In this document: one piece after another, positions 1 through 7,524 of the stretch | Layout of the letters: each line of letters opens with the position of its first letter | How positions within the stretch are numbered: the first letter of the stretch is position 1 | NCBI RefSeq assembly: GCF_900129215.1 | Contig: NZ_FQUQ01000006.1 | Location: 127,032-191,031, forward strand | Reading direction: 5' to 3' | Length of the DNA stretch: 64,000 bases | From: Pedobacter caeni | GTDB lineage: Bacteria; Bacteroidota; Bacteroidia; Sphingobacteriales; Sphingobacteriaceae | Notes under the pieces: model-generated | What the model was told of the DNA's origin: nothing | What the model saw: only the letters and a program-made list of their open reading frames with translations | Database searches by the model: none | Position numbers and translations under genes: made by a program

Positions 1-371
1 CCAATGTGCTTGCTTCTACATATACCGGTAAGTACTTGTTTCCTGGAGTTATAGATGGGCAGCAGCATTTCCCTGAGCCCGGACTGACATATAAGGGTGA
101 TAAGTATACCGAAAGTAAAGCGGCCGACACAGTGATTGAGCGAATGAGACAGCGACTGCGTTGCCTTGAGGGAAGCACATTATATAAAAAGAGAAAACAA
201 ATCGTTGAACCGGTCTTTGGAATCATAAAAGAAGTCTTAGGCTTTAGGCGATTTTTACTCAAAGGAGAACAACACACCAATAACGACTGGTTATTGGTGT
301 GTATTGGATATAAGCTAAAACATCCTTTAAAGCTTACAATGACACCTGAAATTACCATGGTTTCATTGTAA
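1..371 (+). mobile_element. IS1182-type transposase, C-terminal fragment cut by window edge
   Basis: The reading frame is open to base 1 (the codon before the first possible GTG start is AAT), so the gene starts outside the window. The visible 120 or so residues match the C-terminal end of IS1182-family DDE transposases: a 'RMRQRL..EGSTLYKKRKQIVEP' stretch, then 'VFGIIKEVLGFRRFLLKG' and a 'W.LVCIGYKLKHP' ending. The 'E' of 'IVEPVFG' is the probable last acidic residue of the DDE triad. The end looks natural. No terminal inverted repeat could be recognised downstream (372-460). Whether the element is complete cannot be judged from here. Confidence 0.75.
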
Positions 372-479
372 GGAGTATAGCTAAATTAACGGGATATTTT
401 AACAGGATGTTCATGGTTGCTTCGTTTTGTGCAAATACCTGTGAGATTCCGGGCCTTATAATTGTCAGAATTTTTGAAT

Positions 480-487
480 TACCTTTG
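480..487 (+). promoter_or_regulatory. Candidate -7 box (TACCTTTG) for the AraC gene
   Basis: TACCTTTG fits the Bacteroidota TAnnTTTG -7 consensus and lies 33 bases before the ATG at 521. A TTG is present 15 bases upstream (462-464), which is shorter than the usual spacer. Seen by eye only. Confidence 0.35.
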
Positions 488-520
488 TGCCAGTGGCAAC
501 AGAACTAAAGAACTATTTGA

Positions 521-1384
521 ATGACAAAAATCCATGACCTTCCATTTCATAAACTTGATTTAAGTACCACAATAGGCGTAGAACTTCAATATTTTGAAAT
601 GGATGATTCTTCTGATTCCAAAATGGAAGCTATGGGTGCCCACCGGGATGACCATTATTTGTTTTTTTTAGTGGAAAAAGGACATGCCTCTATTCAGGTT
701 GAGTTTAAGGAAAGGCAGTGTCAAGCAAGAACATTATTCTATGTAATACCATCTCAGGTCCATCACCGAATCAATCATAAAGAAGCTACCGGATGGATCT
801 TACAAGTAGACCCTTCTCTAATCCCATTGAGTTACATTGATATTTTTGATCACCTTTCATTTTCTAAAGAACCTCATTTATTGAACACAGTTCAGTTTAA
901 AGAGTGGAAAGGGATACTTAAACTAATGGACACAAAAATCCAGGAAGACCAAGACGATCCCTTATATATTCCGATCGTTCATGCAATGCTTCAGTTGTTC
1001 CTGGCTATGACCGCTAAATGCTTCAATACCAAGCCAGATATGAGTCTGAAGTTATCCCGGCCCATTGAAATTTCCCAACAGTTCAAAAGGCTGGTGACAG
1101 AAAACTTCCGCACGATCAAAAAGCCTTCCTCATACGCAAACAAGTTAAATGTTTCTGAATCCTATTTGAACGAAGTGGTAAAAAAGGTAACTGGATTCCC
1201 GGTAAGTTTTTGGATAAACCAGGAAGTTATATTGGAAGCAAAAAGGCAGCTTTACTACAGCCAATTAGACATCAAGGGAATTTCAATCTTATTGGGATAT
1301 GATGATCAATCTTACTTTTCCCGGTTCTTTAAAAAAATTACAGGAACCTCAGCGGTAGCGTTTCGTGCCAAATACCGAAAATAG
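521..1384 (+). CDS. AraC family transcriptional regulator
   Basis: A 287-residue AraC/XylS-type regulator. Residues 1-130 look like an AraC cupin-type sensing domain ('AHRDDHYLFFLVEKG' is the typical His-containing beta strand). Residues about 190-285 are the double helix-turn-helix, seen in 'YANKLNVSESYLNEVVKKVTG' (first HTH) and 'DIKGISILLGYDDQSYFSRFFKKITG' (second HTH with the F-SRFFKK signature). The inducer cannot be read from the sequence. The MFS transporter gene starts 78 bases downstream on the same strand, so regulation of that exporter is the simplest hypothesis. This gene is intact, unlike much of the surrounding DNA. Confidence 0.9.
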   Translation: MTKIHDLPFHKLDLSTTIGVELQYFEMDDSSDSKMEAMGAHRDDHYLFFLVEKGHASIQVEFKERQCQARTLFYVIPSQVHHRINHKEATGWILQVDPSLIPLSYIDIFDHLSFSKEPHLLNTVQFKEWKGILKLMDTKIQEDQDDPLYIPIVHAMLQLFLAMTAKCFNTKPDMSLKLSRPIEISQQFKRLVTENFRTIKKPSSYANKLNVSESYLNEVVKKVTGFPVSFWINQEVILEAKRQLYYSQLDIKGISILLGYDDQSYFSRFFKKITGTSAVAFRAKYRK

Positions 1385-1462
1385 TGCTAACATTGCGATC
1401 CTCTTGCCATTTAAATAGTCCGTAGATCTCAGTCACTTTGCATGTACTAAATACAATCGTAT

Positions 1463-2737
1463 ATGCAAAAAAATGACAAGATTCCTGTCATGACGGATTC
1501 TATAACAGCTTTAAGGTACCGGGATTTCCGGATTTATATTGGAACGCGTTTCTTTTTCACCTTCGCATATCAGATGCAAACTGTGATCATAGGCTTTTAT
1601 ATCTATCACTTAACAAAAAGTGTTTTTCTCCTGGGATTATTTGGGCTTTTTGAAGCTATACCTGCAATCACCATTGCGCTCTATGGTGGGTACATTGCCG
1701 ATAAATCTGAAAAACGGAAGATGCTGCTCTGTATTTATATGGCTATACTATTCTGCTCTATCATCATGTTTAGCGTAACGCTGACCGGTGTAAGTATCTA
1801 TGTATCCAGGGCAGGAGTAATAAGAATCATATTCTTTCTCATTTTCTGTAATGGAATAGCCCGGGCATTTTTAGGGCCTGCTAATTTTACGATCTATGCA
1901 GATAGTTTGCCCAAAGAAGCATATGCAAATGGAAACAGCTGGAATAGCACAGCGAGGCAGGCAGGCTCTATTCTCGGGCCAGCAGCGGGCGGTATCGTTT
2001 ACGGGTATTTTGGAATCACTGCTGCATTAGGCTTAATTGTCCTATTTATTTTAATTGCACTGGTCATAGCATCATTCCTTAAGAAATTCCCACCTGTTTT
2101 TACACCAAAAGATAATTTGTGGAAAAGTCTGGCAGAGGGTATACAGTTTGTTTTTAGAAATAAAATGATGCTTGGTGCGATGAGCCTTGATCTGTTCTCC
2201 GTATTTTTTGGAGGTTTCGTAGCCCTGCTGCCAGTGTTCGCAAACGATATACTAAAAGTTGGCCCCCAAGGACTGGGAATCATGAGGGCAGCAAGTTCTG
2301 CAGGGGCAATTTTGGTGATGCTGCTAATGACAAAATATTCTCTCATGAACAGACCTTGGCGGAATCTTCTTTTGGCCATCACAGGTTTTGGTTTATCCAT
2401 CGTCTGCTTTGGCTTCTCCAAAAATTTCTACTTATCGCTTTTTCTTCTTTTTGCCAGTGGCGGATTTGACAGCATAAATATGTTGATCCGTGGCACCATT
2501 ATGCAACTATTAACACCAGATGCCATGCGCGGCCGGGTATCAGCAGTTACCTCTATGTTTATAGACTCCTCCAATGAAATCGGAGACTTTGAATCTGGCA
2601 CACTCGCTGGCTTTATCGGTACAGTTCCAACAGTAATCTTAGGGGGATGCATGACTTTAACTGTAGTTATAATTACCTATTGTAAAACCAAAAAGTACAT
2701 ACCTTTCTCCCTTGAAGATATTCATCCCAAGATTTAA
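1463..2737 (+). CDS. MFS transporter, MFS_3/EntS-like exporter
   Basis: A 424-residue integral membrane protein with about 12 hydrophobic segments. The MFS motif A is visible near residues 75-86 ('GGYIADKSEKRK'), between the second and third membrane segments. 'ARQAGSILGPAAGG' in the middle and the 'MRGRVSAVTSMF' segment near the end are typical of the MFS_3 branch, which contains enterobactin exporter EntS and various drug exporters. The substrate is unknown. It follows the AraC regulator and probably shares its control. A decayed outer-membrane protein gene starts six bases after the stop. Confidence 0.85.
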   Translation: MQKNDKIPVMTDSITALRYRDFRIYIGTRFFFTFAYQMQTVIIGFYIYHLTKSVFLLGLFGLFEAIPAITIALYGGYIADKSEKRKMLLCIYMAILFCSIIMFSVTLTGVSIYVSRAGVIRIIFFLIFCNGIARAFLGPANFTIYADSLPKEAYANGNSWNSTARQAGSILGPAAGGIVYGYFGITAALGLIVLFILIALVIASFLKKFPPVFTPKDNLWKSLAEGIQFVFRNKMMLGAMSLDLFSVFFGGFVALLPVFANDILKVGPQGLGIMRAASSAGAILVMLLMTKYSLMNRPWRNLLLAITGFGLSIVCFGFSKNFYLSLFLLFASGGFDSINMLIRGTIMQLLTPDAMRGRVSAVTSMFIDSSNEIGDFESGTLAGFIGTVPTVILGGCMTLTVVIITYCKTKKYIPFSLEDIHPKI

Positions 2738-2742
2738 ATGTC

Positions 2743-3056
2743 ATGAAACTATTCAATCATATCATAATAGTAACCTATTGTTTACAACTATTTCGACGCT
2801 CACTTTGGCACAAACGGATACAAAAACTCAGCTCATTGGAACTGTGATTGACTCTGTTACATACACTGGAACTGATTTCGCTACCATTAGTTTATTTAAA
2901 CAAGGTGCTAACGAACCTTTTACCCAGATCAGTAGAGACTCAAAGGGTGAATTTAAGTTCCAATCGATTCCTCAGGGTAAGTATCGCCTTATTGTTGATG
3001 TGAGCATTTTAAAGGAAGTTACTATTCAAGCGAAAGTGCCGGTCTTGGGAGAGTAG
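2743..3056 (+). pseudogene. Outer-membrane barrel protein remnant (frameshift and internal deletion)
   Basis: An ATG at 2743 opens a signal-peptide-like frame (MKLFNHIIIVTYCL) that must shift frame near 2790 to join 'LTLAQTDTKTQLIGTVIDS'. What follows is the start of a carboxypeptidase-like regulatory domain ('FKFQSIPQGKYRLIVD'), as found at the N-terminus of Bacteroidota outer-membrane beta-barrel proteins. The next residues 'VSILKEVTIQAKVPVL' normally lie some 30 residues later, just before the plug, so an in-frame internal deletion is inferred. The protein then stops after about 100 residues where members of the family have several hundred. I call it a decayed 5' end with no function. Confidence 0.65.
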
Positions 3057-3066
3057 GGCTGATAAA

Positions 3067-3390
3067 CTAGTGTACAACGTAACTGCTGATGGAACCTCCC
3101 AAAGTGGTTATATAAAAGCTATTTGTCTGAATGACTTTTGCCCGGATTCCTTCTGCCTTGCAACCACCTGCATCAACTGAAGGACGTTGAAAACGCAGTA
3201 CCACATCACTCACAGGGACTGTTGAGCTAAATTTATCGCTGATGATCATATTTCCGGCAAGATATTTCCCTGAAATCTTAGTCAGCTTTGCCGTAACCGC
3301 ACCATAAAATAATTGTTTTCTCTTTACTGAATACCTGGCTTTTCTGTATTCTTTTTCAGCTAAAAAGCTAGTTTTTAGCTGAAAAAGCAC
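3067..3390 (-). other. Unrecognised 107-codon ORF, doubtful
   Basis: The frame is open from a GTG at 3390 to a TAG at 3067. The C-terminal 65 residues ('DKFSSTVPVSDVVLRFQRPS' and onward) look protein-like, and they end in 'ITTLGGSISSYVVH'. I do not recognise a family. The first 15 codons are encoded by one arm and the loop of a perfect 16-base inverted repeat, which argues against the N-terminus being real. It could be the tail end of a gene whose 5' part has been lost. Confidence 0.2.
3351..3387. repeat. Perfect 16-base inverted repeat with 5-base loop
   Basis: CTTTTTCAGCTAAAAA (3351-3366) and TTTTTAGCTGAAAAAG (3372-3387) are exact reverse complements around the loop GCTAG. The hairpin is A/T-rich and is followed on the plus strand by a T-rich stretch (3395-3410). 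It may be a terminator or the scar of a lost element. Confidence 0.7.
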
Positions 3391-3477
3391 ACGTATTTTA
3401 TTTTTTGCTTATTATTGTAATAAAAAAAAGATAAAATACGCGATCAACCGTATCGGCCTTGTTTTTTTTAGAAAAGC

Positions 3478-3489
3478 AGACAGCTGTCT
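3478..3489. promoter_or_regulatory. 12-base perfect palindrome upstream of the C39-like gene pair
   Basis: AGACAGCTGTCT is a perfect palindrome 100 bases before the ATG at 3589. It could be an operator for the two genes that follow, but no regulator is obvious and a 12-base palindrome can occur by chance. Confidence 0.2.
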
Positions 3490-3588
3490 AGCGTTCGAGG
3501 TGATCTACGGACGGTGGAGAATGTATCTTAGAGCAAAACCAATATTTCAATGAATGTGATCAATTGTTTGGGTAAAATAATTCCAATT

Positions 3589-4155
3589 ATGAAAAAGATC
3601 CTTTTCAATATGGTAGTCATATCACTATCTACATTTGTTGCTTTTCACTCGAAGGCTCAAATGAAAAAAAACGATAATTGTGATCCTTTTGATGCTGTCG
3701 TAAACAACCATGATCAGATCTTTCAGTCTTCAGGTATTCCTTCAGCTATCGAATTGGTTTTAAAGTATTGTAGAGCAGTGGATACTAATTTTTATAAGTT
3801 ACAAAATGAATGGCAAAACAAAACCGATGGTTCTTTCCGTGACTTTGACAATAAAAAATTATATGGAATTACTTTTACCCAAAAATTCAAATTACCTCGG
3901 GATGCAAATTTTCCGATAGATAGTATTTTTCGAACTATAGAAAAAGAATTAAGGTTTGGTAAAAAGGTAATTATAGCATTGCAACTGGAGACGGGCTGGC
4001 CTATTTTTGTCGTTCATAAACAAACTCCGAATGGAGAATTTGTTTCATACAGCAAACTTGGAAGCCATACTTTAATAATTAGAAATACAAAAGAAATTGT
4101 CAAAAGGTCCAACGGTACGGAGATAATGACTTACATCACTTCGCCTCGTTTGTAG
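3589..4155 (+). CDS. Exported C39-like protein, catalytic residues lost (copy 1)
   Basis: A 188-residue protein with a signal peptide (MKKILFNMVVISLSTFVAFHSKA). I chose the ATG at 3589 because it gives a clean signal peptide matching the next gene; an upstream ATG at 3550 adds 13 residues. It is a close paralogue of the gene at 4200. In that copy a Gln, Cys and His are spaced like the active site of C39-like papain-fold peptidases (Q-x5-C...H). Here the equivalent Cys is Gly49 ('SSGIPSAIELVLKY') and the His is Pro138 ('GWPIFVV'), while Gln43 is kept. If the fold assignment is right this copy is catalytically dead, perhaps a partner or decoy of its neighbour. The fold call is an inference from short motifs. 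Confidence 0.6.
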   Translation: MKKILFNMVVISLSTFVAFHSKAQMKKNDNCDPFDAVVNNHDQIFQSSGIPSAIELVLKYCRAVDTNFYKLQNEWQNKTDGSFRDFDNKKLYGITFTQKFKLPRDANFPIDSIFRTIEKELRFGKKVIIALQLETGWPIFVVHKQTPNGEFVSYSKLGSHTLIIRNTKEIVKRSNGTEIMTYITSPRL

Positions 4156-4199
4156 CGAGCTTTCTTTATTGCTCTTAATCATCAAAAATAATTCAAATT

Positions 4200-4757
4200 A
4201 TGAAAAAGATCCTTTTTAGTTTGATCGTACTCATATCCACATCTTTTATTTTTCAATTGAAGGCTCAAGCACAAAAGACAGATAGTTTTGATTTTTTTGA
4301 AACTGTCGTAAATAACCACGATCAGCTTTTTGAATTGTCTTGCATTCCATCTGCTGTCGAAATGGTACTAAAGTATTATAAAGTCGTAGATCTCGATTTT
4401 TACGACTTACAAAATAAATGGAAAAACAAAAATGACGGTTCCTTCCGGGACTTTCACAATAAAGAATTATACGGCATCACTTTCTCTCAAAAATTTGTTT
4501 TACCCCGGGATGCGAGCTTTCCGATGGACAGCCTTTTCCAAACTATTGAAAAAGAATTGAGGGCTAAGAAAAAAGTTATCATTTCGCTTCCTGCGGACAG
4601 GGGCTGGCATATGTTTGTCATATGCAAACAAACTCCGGACGGAGACTTTGTTTCATATAGCAAACTTGGAAGCCATACTTTGATACTTAGAAACACAAAA
4701 AAAATCGTAAAACAGTCTAATGGTACGGAGATCATGACTTGCAGCATTCGCCCTTGA
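4200..4757 (+). CDS. Exported C39-like (papain-fold) putative peptidase (copy 2)
   Basis: A 185-residue protein with a signal peptide (cleavage probably after 'FQLKAQA'). The stretch 'NHDQLFELSCIPSAVEMVLKYY' resembles the Q...C-x-P-x-A start of C39-like peptidases, where Gln42 would form the oxyanion hole and Cys48 the nucleophile. The later 'GWHMFVICKQTPDGDF' provides a candidate catalytic His137 on a beta strand. A third catalytic residue is not clear. The gene lies 44 bases after copy 1, so the two probably share a transcript. Both are unusually short (one domain). The peptidase role is inferred from motif layout only; a non-enzymatic binding role is possible. Confidence 0.6.
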   Translation: MKKILFSLIVLISTSFIFQLKAQAQKTDSFDFFETVVNNHDQLFELSCIPSAVEMVLKYYKVVDLDFYDLQNKWKNKNDGSFRDFHNKELYGITFSQKFVLPRDASFPMDSLFQTIEKELRAKKKVIISLPADRGWHMFVICKQTPDGDFVSYSKLGSHTLILRNTKKIVKQSNGTEIMTCSIRP

Positions 4758-4850
4758 TCACAATTGATCAGTTGCAGAAGATTACAACTAAACTTTGGTT
4801 TTTTTGTAACCCAAATTATTAAAAACTCATGTCAATATGCACCGTAGTGT

Positions 4851-5062
4851 TAGCTTACATATAGTTGTTGCATTTCCTTTTTGCCATTTATTTCTTTTAA
4901 TCTTTCAAATACATAGCCTGCCTTACTGTTTTTAATACTGATTTTTTCTTCTACTGTTTGCTTTATGCTATTGTAAAAATAAACGTTTCCCAGCTCCGTC
5001 TGCATAATAGAAAGTTCTTTGTGCCCGCCTGATAGGCAAGCACCTGCTACTTCCCCGCAACA
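4851..5062 (-). pseudogene. Short unrecognised coding-like remnant
   Basis: Between stop codons the minus strand holds about 70 codons that read like real protein: 'SGGHKELSIMQTELGNVYFY' followed by 'NSIKQTVEEKISIKNSKAGY', ending 'KKEMQQLYVS' at a TAA. There is no good start other than an internal ATG (51 codons). It lies immediately downstream of the truncated DUF4369 gene and may be a leftover of that locus. No family recognised. Confidence 0.3.
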
Positions 5063-5126
5063 GGGTTAGATGGAATTTTTAAGGCATCGTATCGCTGGGA
5101 AGATCTGTATCTTTTTAATTATAATG

Positions 5127-5450
5127 CTAACCTTGTTCAGGTTTGTGGTCACTGAAACTAAAATATCCTTCTTCCAGCATAATAGGATACGTTGTTTTTT
5201 CTTTTCCCTCGCCAAATACCAGCGAAATCAGGGCTTTCTGTTCCACTTTGCAGGATAGACGAAACTGATTATTTTGTATCGTTACTGTACATAGTACCCG
5301 ACTAACTTCTCCGGATTCATCAACCAGAGAAACAAGCTGTCCGTTTTTCCCGGAAACTATACCCGTAAGCACGAACAACTTTAAGGGGGCCTTTGCCGCA
5401 ACAATGAGCAGGACCACCAAGGGCAGTACGCCAATTAACTATTTATAACA
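5127..5450 (-). pseudogene. DUF4369-type N-terminal fragment of a thioredoxin-like protein
   Basis: The frame encodes a hydrophobic signal-like segment ('LIGVLPLVVLLIVAA') and then about 70 residues with the layout of a DUF4369 domain: 'LTGIVSGKNGQLVSLVDESG', an N-x-F-like strand ('IQNNQFRLSCKVEQ') and 'YPIMLEEGYFSF'. DUF4369 is normally the N-terminal domain of exported TlpA-like proteins of 350-400 residues, and here the thioredoxin domain is absent. The natural ATG (about 5450, 'MVVINS') is in another frame and hits a stop after six codons, so an early frameshift is likely. It begins a few bases after the stop of the upstream thioredoxin remnant. Confidence 0.5.
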
Positions 5451-5463
5451 ACCATCTTATGCT

Positions 5464-5755
5464 CTATTTACACAGATTGGTAATTTTATCTTCAAGCTCT
5501 TTTCCCGTAAGGTTGCTGGCTATAATTTTACCGCTCTGATCAATGATCACATTTGCAGGAATACCAAATATGGGATAGGTTTTGCTAGTTCGGCGGTACT
5601 CATGGCGCCAGCTAGTGAGATCAGCATCTTGCCTCCATCGGTTAGATGTGCCTTGTAACCCTTTGCTGCATCAACTACCGATGCTGAATTGAAGTGTAGA
5701 AAGTTCTTCTCCAGGAACTGGGAGACTGCTCCTATTTTTCTCATTGTGTATTTAA
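5464..5755 (-). pseudogene. Thioredoxin-like (TlpA/AhpC-TSA) C-terminal remnant
   Basis: In the minus frame ending with TAG at 5464-5466, about 55 residues match the C-terminal half of a TlpA-type thioredoxin fold. The segment 'YPIFGIPANVIIDQSGKIIA' carries the cis-Pro motif and the following beta strands, then 'SNLTGKELEDKITNLCK'. Upstream the frame meets a TGA near 5660 and no CxxC motif is present, so the catalytic half is missing or shifted out of frame. A 65-codon ORF covering 5547-5744 in another frame looks like a by-product. This is a broken gene, upstream of and collinear with the DUF4369 fragment. Confidence 0.55.
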
Positions 5756-5756
5756 A

Positions 5757-6086
5757 TTAATGTGATGTTACTAATTTTAGGCCTAAAATGGATCCCACAA
5801 GGGTCGTTATAAAGAAGATTCTCCAAAAAGTAACGGGGTCTTTGAACACGATGATACCTACTAAAACCGTCCCAACTGCACCAATTCCAGTCCATACCGT
5901 ATAAGCTGTACCGATAGGTAGCGTTTGTGTAGCTTTCATTAGTAGTAGCATACTGATTGCAAGAAATATAATGAAACCAGCGTACCAACTGTAAACTGCT
6001 GTCCCTGTGGCAAGTTTTGCTTTGCCTAAGCATGACGCGAATGCGACCTCGAAAATGCCCGCAATAATTAATATGATCCAATTCAT
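5757..6086 (-). CDS. sugE: SMR-family efflux protein, SugE/Gdx-like
   Basis: A 109-residue, four-helix small multidrug resistance protein. I start it at the ATG giving 'MNWIILIIAGIFEV', matching family length (105-110); seven more codons are open upstream. Glu13 is the essential proton/substrate-coupling glutamate. 'LPIGTAYTVWTGIGAVG' is the signature of the SugE/Gdx branch, whose characterised members export guanidinium, rather than the EmrE polyspecific branch. It acts in the inner membrane as an antiparallel dimer. A Crp-type regulator lies 71 bases upstream on the same strand, suggesting a two-gene unit. No guanidine riboswitch is apparent in the short gap. An overlapping ORF at 5752-6081 in another frame is a shadow. 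Confidence 0.85.
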   Translation of the reverse strand: MNWIILIIAGIFEVAFASCLGKAKLATGTAVYSWYAGFIIFLAISMLLLMKATQTLPIGTAYTVWTGIGAVGTVLVGIIVFKDPVTFWRIFFITTLVGSILGLKLVTSH

Positions 6087-6157
6087 TGTTTTGTGATTAA
6101 ACCACAAAGTTGAAGAATCGATTCCTTCTTAAATTTTACAAATGATAAAAAAGGAAT

Positions 6158-6721
6158 TTATTTTAGTTCAGCCCTTATACGACTCAGGCTAACTTGGGTA
6201 ATACCAAGATATGATGCTATTAGTCCTAACTGTACTCTTTGTATCAGGTCTGGATTACTGGCCACTAATACTGTGTACCGCTCCAAAGCAGTATGGAACT
6301 GTTGCGAGATCAAGCGCTCCTCTGTTTTGACTAGTTCAAGTTCAGCGAAGCGGCGGCCCCAGTTGGAAATATGGATATCTTCAGAAAATAGTTTTTTAAG
6401 AGCCGCTGTGTTTAGCTTGTAGAGTTCACTGTACTCTAGCAACTGTATACTTTCATAACCTTTGAGATCGTTGATATAGCTCTGCATAGACATTGCAGTT
6501 TCTCCCTCGCTACCGAACCAAAAAGTATGCTCCTTTTCTGGTTTAATGGAGAAAGCACGAACAATACCTTTTTTGATAAAGTAGATACTCCTTTCCACTT
6601 TTTCTTCTCGGAGCAGGATATGTCCCTTGGGAAATGTCACCTCGGTAACCAGATCTCTTAGCTTGGCTTTTGAATCCTTTGGCAACAGGTAGATGGCATC
6701 TAAGATTTCATCTAAATTCAT
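6158..6721 (-). CDS. Crp/Fnr family transcriptional regulator
   Basis: A 187-residue protein with a cyclic-nucleotide-binding fold at residues about 20-115 ('FPKGHILLREEKVERSIYFI') and a short C-terminal helix-turn-helix at about 145-187 ('LIASYLGITQVSLSRIRAEL'). The architecture matches the many Bacteroidota Crp-like regulators that lack the full cAMP pocket, so cAMP binding should not be assumed. It is transcribed with the SMR transporter downstream and may control it. It faces about 550 bases of non-coding, apparently decayed DNA upstream. Confidence 0.88.
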   Translation of the reverse strand: MNLDEILDAIYLLPKDSKAKLRDLVTEVTFPKGHILLREEKVERSIYFIKKGIVRAFSIKPEKEHTFWFGSEGETAMSMQSYINDLKGYESIQLLEYSELYKLNTAALKKLFSEDIHISNWGRRFAELELVKTEERLISQQFHTALERYTVLVASNPDLIQRVQLGLIASYLGITQVSLSRIRAELK

Positions 6722-7245
6722 TTAAAATATTAATAGGTTTTGGATGTTTGTTTTAGCTCTCATCTTTTCAAGGAATAATCTATAAAAATCGCTAATTGCA
6801 TTGACAATTAATTTAACAAATGTTAAAAAAATAACCCAGACAAATAAGTCCGGAAATATACTCGAATGAAGCTGATACTTGAAAAGTGTTTGTTATCTAA
6901 TTTGTAGAAAAACTCAATTTCGTTCGCTGACGGCACTTGAGAAACTATATGTAAGTTCCACCTTAAATGGCGTTTTAACACCTAAACAGGGGCGCAATAC
7001 ATTTAAGCAGGGATAAGGTTAACGATGTCAATTTTACCCCTCATTAGTATGAGTATAATATCTAAAGTTACAGATTCATGACCAGGACATATATTTTTAG
7101 TTTATTTGCGTTAAAACTGTGTAAGTATAGCCTGTAATCGCATACTATTTTTTCTAGGAATAAAAGAATATATGCGCCAAATAACTACCCAAACATTTAA
7201 TGACTTGTATTCTGATTGGTTTGATTTCCATGACTTGAGATCGTA
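6722..7245. other. Non-coding stretch, no gene supported
   Basis: About 520 bases upstream of the Crp-type gene. A 29-codon coding-like stretch (ATG at 7172, 'MRQITTQTFNDLYSDWFDFH') and short ORFs on the minus strand are present, but none has a recognisable family. The region fits a patch of decayed DNA between gene remnants. Confidence 0.4.
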
Positions 7246-7248
7246 TGA

Positions 7249-7524
7249 ACAAAGATAAAGGATCTGAGTGGATTGGATGGCCTGAAGTCCGTTAACGGAC
7301 CGAGCGGATACGCCATAACTATCGGACATAATGAGAATATGGTATCCCTGCACGGGCTTGAGCAACTTAGCTCCTCAACTGAAGGGATACAGATTAACTA
7401 CAATAAAAACATTGCAGATTTTTGTGCGTTGAAGTTATTAATGAACAGCTATAAAAGTTACTTTTTGGCTTTGGATAATAAAATTATGATGGATGCGCAA
7501 ATTCTGCAGAATACATGTAAATAA
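7249..7524 (+). pseudogene. Leucine-rich/receptor-L-domain-like surface protein fragment
   Basis: Following a TGA, the frame reads 'DLSGLDGLKSVNG' then 'ITIGHNENMVSLHGLEQL' and 'IQINYNKNIADFCALKLL'. The repeating L-x-G-L-x-x-(I/V) and I-x-x-N-x-x-(L/I) pattern with a terminal 'DFCALK' is how Bacteroidota receptor-L-domain-like leucine-rich surface proteins read. Only about two repeats survive, with no signal peptide and no start, so this is the remnant of a larger cell-surface protein. Confidence 0.45.

Noticed and set aside
3067..3390. A real gene with a GTG start at 3390
   Set aside because: The first codons are made of an inverted repeat and no family is recognised; kept only as a doubtful ORF.
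5752..6081. A 109-codon ORF on the minus strand overlapping the SMR gene in another frame
   Set aside because: The other frame reads as a complete SugE/Gdx-type protein with four helices and Glu13; this one is His-, Arg- and Cys-rich without any fold, so it is a shadow.
7111..7365. An 84-codon minus-strand ORF opposite the leucine-rich fragment
   Set aside because: No protein-like composition, and the plus strand carries a recognisable repeat pattern.
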